IMG/VR virus record: IMGVR_UViG_3300035088_000011
Coordinates: 1 to 24,372 of that record
DNA from: a virus
Length of the DNA: 24,372 bases
Reading direction: 5' to 3' (one strand)
The position numbers and the translations under genes were made by a program. This document shows, piece by piece, positions 21,070 through 24,372 of this stretch. Position 1 is the first letter of the stretch. Every line of letters starts with the position of its first letter. The notes beneath the pieces are model-generated. The model had not been told where the DNA came from. It saw only the letters and a list, made by a program, of their open reading frames with translations, and searched no databases.

Positions 21070-21804
21070 CTAGCGAGTTAAAAAAACCACAATGGCGAGA
21101 ATGCCACCGATCAGGACTACGGCGCTCGTCAGGATGGCCCAGCCTGCCTGGAGGCCCGCCCCCCGGCCTGCTCCCTGGCTCTGCGAGTTCGTTAGCGCCT
21201 TCACCTCGGCGACCAGCTGCGCGTAGATCGGGTCGGAGTACGCCTCACGCCCCTTGCCCTCATAGCTCGATTTTTCCAGTAGGGCCAGGCGGTCGCTCAA
21301 CTGCCCCGTCACCTGGGCGAACTGCTGTGCGGCCGTGCTGGCCGTCGTCGCCACAAGAGCGCGCAGCGTCTCTGCCGATGCCGACACCTGGTTGGCCAAC
21401 ACCTGCGCCTGGGCAGCGGCACGCTCGTTTGCCACGGAAACCGCATTGACATCCACGACCCTGATCGCATCAATCCGCTTCGCCTCCGCCTCGCGCAACG
21501 CCCGCTCGTAGCTCTGCCGGAGTTCCATCTGCTCATCAACACGGCGTTGCTCTGCGGCGATCTTCTCATCGACACGGCGCTGCTCTGCGGCTGCTAAGAG
21601 GCGAGACGACTCGACCAACAGTGAGACCCGCCGAATCTCCGCATCACGCAGGTCGTCCACCCGGATGATAGCCGCCCGGAGCAGGTTCTGCACATTTATG
21701 GTGGGATCGAGCGGCGGGACATGCTCGTCCGGTGGCGTATCGAGCACGATATTCTGGGCCTTCCCCTCTACTTTGCTGCCATCCGACATGCTCGCCCCAC
21801 TCAC
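21070..21804 (-). CDS. Coiled-coil protein with C-terminal membrane anchor (244 aa)
   Basis: Residues about 35-190 form a long coiled coil. They include two hendecad-type copies of AAEQRRVDE[K/Q] (near 72-94) and LREAEAKRIDAIRVVDVNAV, VANERAAAQAQVLANQVSAS and AETLRALVATTASTAAQQFA. A single C-terminal span, GWAILTSAVVLIGGILAIVV, anchors it, leaving almost nothing beyond. I recall this VDVxAVxVANERAAAQAxVLANQVSxSAETLR pattern as recurring in uncharacterised phage proteins. The start is GTG at 21804 or ATG at 21789. The topology would suit a spanin- or holin-like envelope role or a virion-exit factor, none of it proven. Confidence 0.65.
   Translation of the reverse strand: MSGASMSDGSKVEGKAQNIVLDTPPDEHVPPLDPTINVQNLLRAAIIRVDDLRDAEIRRVSLLVESSRLLAAAEQRRVDEKIAAEQRRVDEQMELRQSYERALREAEAKRIDAIRVVDVNAVSVANERAAAQAQVLANQVSASAETLRALVATTASTAAQQFAQVTGQLSDRLALLEKSSYEGKGREAYSDPIYAQLVAEVKALTNSQSQGAGRGAGLQAGWAILTSAVVLIGGILAIVVFLTR
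21527..21592 (-). repeat. Two tandem copies of a 33-bp (11-codon) repeat inside the coiled-coil gene
   Basis: Copies at 21527-21559 and 21560-21592 match at about 29 of 33 positions and encode successive EQRRVDE-containing 11-residue blocks. Eleven residues is a hendecad, three helical turns, so duplication lengthens the coiled coil in register. Confidence 0.7.
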
Positions 21805-21821
21805 GCGCCCGCCTGGCGCCG

Positions 21822-22214
21822 CTACTCCCCATTCACCCGGCGCGGCTTGCTGGGCGACGACCTCGCTGGCACCCGCTGGACCCCCATCAGCGCGAGGTCG
21901 GCCAGCAGCTGATTGAACGCCCGCAAGATTTCGTTGACATGCTGGTCAAAGCGCGCCTGGCTCTGCTCAAATCGATACATCCGGCTATCCAATTGCGCGT
22001 AGTGCGCGTGCATCAGCAAATACAATTCCCGATTGGTGTTATCCACGACGGCAACACCGAGGTTAATCAGCTTCTGCTTAATCCGCTCGATCTCGTTCAG
22101 GATCTGCGGCGCGGTATCGTCGCCGGAGCGCGCCTGCTGAAGTTCGAGCTGCTTGAGCCGCCCTTGATGCGCCGCGATCAGCTGGGCGAGATCCTCATGT
22201 TCGAGCGCGCTCAT
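21822..22214 (-). CDS. Helical protein resembling effector-associated-type helical domains (130 aa)
   Basis: Residues about 7-52 (EDLAQLIAAHQGRLKQLELQ, then TAPQILNEIERIKQKL) follow a pattern LxxHxxRLxxLExQxAxxGxxTxPxIxxEIExIxxxI. I recall this pattern at the N-termini of STAND, caspase-like and other signalling proteins of Chloroflexota and cyanobacteria, where it acts as a death-like adaptor (effector-associated domain). The second half is a helix-rich segment (ELYLLMHAHYAQLDSRMYRF). The ATG overlaps the preceding stop by four bases. A phage copy without an effector could be a decoy for host immune adaptors, or just a homologous coiled coil. The resemblance is from memory and needs a profile search. 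Confidence 0.5.
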   Translation of the reverse strand: MSALEHEDLAQLIAAHQGRLKQLELQQARSGDDTAPQILNEIERIKQKLINLGVAVVDNTNRELYLLMHAHYAQLDSRMYRFEQSQARFDQHVNEILRAFNQLLADLALMGVQRVPARSSPSKPRRVNGE

Positions 22215-22426
22215 GGCGGCGTCTGCTCAAGCGCGGCGATGCGTGTGTCCAGCGGCCCGAGCACGGCGCCGATCTGGCCTTGGAGCCGGTTGACCAGCTC
22301 CTGGTAAATATCGCCCTCGATTGCGACCAGTTCGTGATAGAGCGCCAGGCGACGATCCAGCAGGCGCGTAAGCGAATCACCGAGTCTGACGTCGCGTGCT
22401 TCATCTGGTGTTACAATAGTTGACAT
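22211..22426 (-). CDS. Small helical protein of unknown function (71 aa)
   Basis: Its stop overlaps the next start (ATGA). The protein is almost entirely helical: SLTRLLDRRLALYHELVAIE, then GDIYQELVNRLQGQIGAVLG, ending in a short helix before QTPP. It may oligomerise or pair with the neighbouring 130-aa helical protein, to which it is coupled. No family is recognised. The ribosome-binding site is weak. Confidence 0.6.
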   Translation of the reverse strand: MSTIVTPDEARDVRLGDSLTRLLDRRLALYHELVAIEGDIYQELVNRLQGQIGAVLGPLDTRIAALEQTPP

Positions 22427-22458
22427 CGTATGTGCCGCCCCTAACGGCCATGCGATCG

Positions 22459-22479
22459 GCGGGGCGCCCGTGGCCCCGC
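22459..22479. other. GC-rich 7-bp hairpin in an intergenic gap
   Basis: GCGGGGC (22459-22465) pairs with GCCCCGC (22473-22479) around a seven-base loop, in the 66-base gap between the 165-aa and 71-aa genes. There is no T-run on either strand. A weak pause, processing or partial termination element is possible. Nothing else is seen in this gap. Confidence 0.45.
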
Positions 22480-22492
22480 TCGGCCCCTTCCC

Positions 22493-22993
22493 CTAGCGCG
22501 TGTGTGCCACCGCGCGCTGCTCACGCTCCACGCGCCACGCCTCCATCTGATCGTGTTGCGCCTGGGCCGCTCGCATGACATCGCGCGGTGCCCCAAAATA
22601 CCAAATATCCGCGCCACCAGGCGTGCTGTCATGCGAGCGGTAGGCATACCAGCGCATGCGTGCCGGCGTGCCGGTAAAATCGTAGTGGAGACAGTACCAC
22701 CCCTGACGCCGACGTGACCACCAACCAAGGCCGAATGGCTGACAGAGAAGCCGGCCGCCAAAGAAGGTCATCGGGCACATGGAGTGATAGATCGCAAACG
22801 GGCGCGACCGATGCCCACGCGCACGCAGCGCCAGGCGCACCGCATGCCGGGCATGCCAGCGATAGGAGTAGCCCGCCGCGGTCCAGTGCGGCATACGCCA
22901 GCCGCCGAAAGATACAAGCCAACTGAGCATGCGGCCCAATAGCGGTACGCGGTCACGATACCAATATTCCCCGTTGTAGCGGTAGCGTCCCAT
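22493..22993 (-). CDS. Aromatic- and Arg-rich unknown protein (166 aa)
   Basis: The ATG at 22993 has a good ribosome-binding site (AGGAG, overlapping the upstream TAG region); the longer in-frame extension overlaps the 96-aa gene and is rejected. The protein is extraordinarily rich in Trp, Tyr, Arg and His, starting MGRYRYNGEYWYRDRVPLLG, with a hydrophobic stretch RMLSWLVSFGGW. Further blocks are RPFAIYHSMCPMTFFGGRL and RRRQGWYCLHYDFTGTPA. It has three Cys and a charged C-terminal helix. No family is recognised. The regular beta-like spacing suggests a small beta-barrel or a virion or envelope protein. Confidence 0.6.
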   Translation of the reverse strand: MGRYRYNGEYWYRDRVPLLGRMLSWLVSFGGWRMPHWTAAGYSYRWHARHAVRLALRARGHRSRPFAIYHSMCPMTFFGGRLLCQPFGLGWWSRRRQGWYCLHYDFTGTPARMRWYAYRSHDSTPGGADIWYFGAPRDVMRAAQAQHDQMEAWRVEREQRAVAHTR

Positions 22994-23003
22994 GTTGTAT
23001 CTC

Positions 23004-23279
23004 CTACCCTCCCACCGCGCGCTCGCGCAGTGCTGGCGGCTCCGCCCGACGCTCCCGCTGTGCGGCGATCGCGGCAATCCTGCGAAGCCGTGCGCGTGCC
23101 GTCCTAAGGTCGCCCTGCAACACTGCAATACGGGCATCCCTTCGACTCAACATGTCCTCCATCTGCCGGATGCGCCGCAGCCCCGCCTCGATCGCCAGCC
23201 GGCGCCGCTCGGCCAGCCCCTCCAGATTGAGGATGCGTAGGGCGAGCTCGGCATTCGAGTTCAAGACGCCTTCCGCCAT
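23004..23279 (-). CDS. Arg-rich coiled-coil protein, first gene of the leftward operon (91 aa)
   Basis: The predicted product is a single long amphipathic helix: SNAELALRILNLEGLAERRR, RLRRIRQMEDMLSRRDARIA-like repeats, ending ALRERAVGG. The ATG at 23279 was chosen; a GTG at 23294 adds five residues. Neither has a clear ribosome-binding site. It follows the leftward promoter at 23368-23396 and a possible 27-codon leader peptide. Its basic coiled coil could bind nucleic acid or act as an assembly factor; the function is not recognised. Confidence 0.55.
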   Translation of the reverse strand: MAEGVLNSNAELALRILNLEGLAERRRLAIEAGLRRIRQMEDMLSRRDARIAVLQGDLRTARARLRRIAAIAAQRERRAEPPALRERAVGG

Positions 23280-23344
23280 TGCCGGCCGCGCCACGCTGCG
23301 CGAGCGGCCGTGTTACGGTAGGCTCGTAAATGAGCGTCGGTCAT
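23261..23344 (-). CDS. Possible 27-aa basic leader peptide
   Basis: An ATG at 23344 preceded at a longish distance by GGAG opens a 27-codon frame (MTDAHLRAYRNTAARAAWRG then RQWRKAS). It begins about 17 bases after the expected leftward start site and overlaps the start of the 91-aa gene. The peptide is basic. It could serve as a translated leader for the downstream gene, or be meaningless. Confidence 0.3.
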   Translation of the reverse strand: MTDAHLRAYRNTAARAAWRGRQWRKAS

Positions 23345-23367
23345 CGGCGGTACTACTCCGAAATGAT

Positions 23368-23396
23368 TTTATATAGGACCGTCGGGCTATTCCCAA
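23368..23396 (-). promoter_or_regulatory. Leftward promoter at the head of the structural operon
   Basis: Reading leftward, TTGGGA (23396-23391) is followed after 17 bases by TATAAA (23373-23368): four of six and five of six matches to the sigma70 consensus at ideal spacing. The expected start is near 23361. Its -35 overlaps the -35 of the rightward promoter, so one polymerase would exclude the other. It is the only good promoter candidate seen upstream of the leftward genes to 14.5 kb. Confidence 0.55.
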
Positions 23397-23418
23397 AACG
23401 GACTACCTAGGCTATACT
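23390..23418 (+). promoter_or_regulatory. Rightward promoter of the small-gene operon
   Basis: TTCCCA (23390-23395) and TATACT (23413-23418) are separated by 17 bases. The -10 is the same hexamer as in the RNA promoter and the HTH-gene promoter. The expected start is near 23425, about 30 bases before the first ATG. CTAGGC occurs at 23407-23412 and 23424-23429, straddling the -10, and CCTAG/CTAGG form a loose inverted pair, so an operator here is possible. Confidence 0.6.
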
Positions 23419-23455
23419 ACAACTAGGCCGATAAGGGACTAGTAAGGACAAGACG

Positions 23456-23677
23456 ATGAACGCCACTATCATCACCACCGACTTGAGCTTCCAGGATATG
23501 GACGACATGGAGCGACTGTTCGGCGATTGCCGCGACCACGCAGTCAACCGGGCCGTTGACCAATACGTAGGCTTCGGTGCCCGCACGGGCGACCCGATCA
23601 CCATCTACAACGTCTCGGACCTAGCCGCGATCGAGCAGTTCGCCGCTGCGCGCGGCTGGCAGGTACAGGCAGGATGA
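23456..23677 (+). CDS. Small acidic protein of unknown function (73 aa)
   Basis: First gene of the rightward operon, with ribosome-binding site AAGGAC before the ATG. The protein opens with a strand-like TIITTDLSFQDMDDMERLF and contains a Gly/Asp-rich middle (YVGFGARTGDPITIYNVSDL) and an alpha/beta end (AAIEQFAAARGWQVQAG). The net charge is acidic. It looks like a small alpha/beta fold; I recognise no family. Its stop overlaps the next ATG (ATGA), so it is coupled to the DNA-binding protein that follows, suggesting a shared regulatory role. Confidence 0.65.
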   Translation: MNATIITTDLSFQDMDDMERLFGDCRDHAVNRAVDQYVGFGARTGDPITIYNVSDLAAIEQFAAARGWQVQAG

Positions 23678-23979
23678 ACGACCGCATCGATCGCGTTCTT
23701 GCTGCGCTGCCGAGCTTGCTCTTTTCCGACGACCATCTCGGTGCGCGTGCCCTCTTGGAGGAGTTGTACGACGCCGGCGCGGACGACCTTCTGGCCGACC
23801 TCTGCGGCGCGGAGCAGGCCGCCGCGCGCTGGGGTGTCACCGAGCGCCGCGCCAGGGCGCACATCGCCCGGCTCCACGAGAAGTACGGAGTTGGGCGCCA
23901 GTTCGGCGGCACGTGGCTGCTACGCAGACAAGACATTGACGAACACCTACCTAATGCGAAATACCAAGTAAAGGAGTAA
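23674..23979 (+). CDS. Winged-helix / excisionase-like DNA-binding protein (101 aa)
   Basis: Residues about 46-92 form a MerR/excisionase-type winged helix-turn-helix: AEQ-AAARWGVTERRARAHIAR (helix, turn with GVT, recognition helix), then a wing YGVGRQFGGTWLLRRQDIDE ending with the characteristic W-L-x-R-x-x-D-I segment. Residues 1-44 are a separate helical domain (DRVLAALPSLLFSDDHLG). Such proteins act as excisionases, repressors or DNA-architecture factors. It is coupled to the upstream gene by an ATGA overlap. Its position beside the divergent promoters makes it a candidate controller of those promoters; this is inference. Confidence 0.75.
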   Translation: MNDRIDRVLAALPSLLFSDDHLGARALLEELYDAGADDLLADLCGAEQAAARWGVTERRARAHIARLHEKYGVGRQFGGTWLLRRQDIDEHLPNAKYQVKE

Positions 23980-23982
23980 TTT

Positions 23983-24273
23983 GTGTTTTTGGGCACAGGG
24001 GCAACCGGCGCACGTTCCGAACTGATTATCTGCGCCGATCTCATCCGTCTCGGGTACGAGGTATTCCGTGCTGTCAGTCCACAATGCTCCTGCGATCTTA
24101 TGATCCTACGCAAGGGCATTGCCGAGCGCGTCGAGGTACGGACAGGTCGGCGAACACGAGCCGGCGTAGCATACCCACCGCGTTCGCGTGCCGATATTAT
24201 GGCTGTTGTCGCGCGTGAGGATGACAGCATATGGTACATCGATCCCAAAACAAACCTACCGCTTAACATGTAA
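23983..24273 (+). CDS. Small PD-(D/E)XK-like nuclease, possibly with altered active site (96 aa)
   Basis: The GTG start is preceded by AAAGGAG that overlaps the end of the upstream gene. The layout matches small PD-(D/E)XK endonucleases of the Holliday-resolvase or intron-endonuclease-like kind: GARSELIICADLIRLGYEVF (Glu13 on helix one), CSCDLMIL (Asp38), ERVEVRTGR (Glu51-x-Arg53) and a closing strand SIWYIDP. In the usual motif the last residue is Lys (ExK or QxK); here it is Arg53, which often weakens or abolishes cleavage. Cys35 and Cys37 precede the Asp. It may process DNA junctions or be a binding-only relative. Confidence 0.65.
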   Translation: MFLGTGATGARSELIICADLIRLGYEVFRAVSPQCSCDLMILRKGIAERVEVRTGRRTRAGVAYPPRSRADIMAVVAREDDSIWYIDPKTNLPLNM

Positions 24274-24302
24274 TCAAGTAGCGCGCTTCGCCGCGCTGAC
24301 AC

Positions 24303-24318
24303 GGCCGAGCCATCGGCC
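24303..24318 (+). other. 6-bp hairpin in the leader of the last rightward gene
   Basis: GGCCGA (24303-24308) pairs with TCGGCC (24313-24318) around a GCCA loop, six bases before the AAAGGAC ribosome-binding site of the next gene. A second small inverted repeat (AGCGCG/CGCGCT) lies about 20 bases earlier. There is no T-run. These may tune translation or be remnants of a terminator between genes. Confidence 0.4.
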
Positions 24319-24333
24319 ACGAAAGGACAAAAC

Positions 24334-24372
24334 CATGAACCATGAACCGATCATCACCGGAACCGCTACCGA
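24334..24372 (+). CDS. Start of another rightward gene (partial, 13 codons visible)
   Basis: ATG at 24334 has an AAAGGAC ribosome-binding site, the same form as at the first gene of this operon. The visible product is MNHEPIITGTATX. It runs off the right edge, so nothing can be said about its function. Confidence 0.6.

Noticed and set aside
23598-24320. Leftward frame (240 codons) opposite the rightward operon
   Set aside because: Ser/Arg-rich shadow of three coupled rightward genes that have ribosome-binding sites and recognisable domains.
1-24372. CRISPR arrays, IS elements, integrase or attachment sites
   Set aside because: No regularly spaced repeats, no transposase or recombinase motifs and no tRNA-derived attachment core were found in the window.

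Overview
The window is a GC-rich (about 60% by eye) segment of a tailed phage or prophage of siphovirus type (Caudoviricetes). The evidence is one long leftward operon in the classical head-to-tail order: small and large terminase, portal, scaffold, decoration protein, HK97-fold major capsid protein, head-tail connectors, tail terminator, tail tube, tail-assembly chaperones, tape measure, distal tail proteins and the start of a tail fibre. There is no sheath gene, which argues against a contractile tail. The host cannot be fixed from the sequence. A helical segment at 21.8-22.2 kb resembles N-terminal domains I associate with Chloroflexota and cyanobacterial signalling proteins, so a Chloroflexota host is a weak guess.

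Layout, in the order of leftward transcription. A divergent control region at 23.3-23.45 kb holds two back-to-back sigma70-like promoters whose -35 boxes overlap. Rightward from it run a small unknown protein, a winged-helix DNA-binding protein, a small PD-(D/E)XK-like nuclease and the start of another gene. Leftward come several small helical and membrane proteins (23.3-19.4 kb, including a holin-like protein and a 26-aa single-span peptide), then TerS, TerL, an unusual zinc-ribbon/capsid-like protein, the portal, a possible decoration protein, a lysine-rich micropeptide, an HExxH metallopeptidase-like protein and a small zinc-finger-like protein. At 14.26-14.50 kb there is a strong promoter, about 205 nt of highly structured non-coding RNA and a textbook intrinsic terminator. 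Beyond it lie scaffold, decoration and capsid genes, a 13-bp hairpin, connectors, a 668-aa glycosyltransferase-FkbM methyltransferase fusion, and the tail genes down to the left edge. The leftward genes are tightly coupled, many by ATGA or TAATG overlaps or directly abutting TAG-ATG junctions.

The most interesting signals are these. (1) The promoter-RNA-terminator unit sits just upstream of the scaffold and capsid genes; it is either a free-standing phage sRNA or an attenuating leader. (2) A protein between TerL and portal joins a Cys4 zinc ribbon to a segment clearly related to this phage's own major capsid protein. (3) A leaderless-looking helix-turn-helix gene lies on the opposite strand inside the tail operon, flanked by a 15-bp duplication of the start of the downstream gene. 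A similar 12-bp duplication of the portal start flanks the zinc-ribbon/capsid gene, hinting at a shared way of gaining genes. (4) A two-domain sugar-modifying enzyme lies inside the structural operon. No CRISPR array, tRNA, IS element, integrase, endolysin or recognisable serine-type prohead protease was seen.
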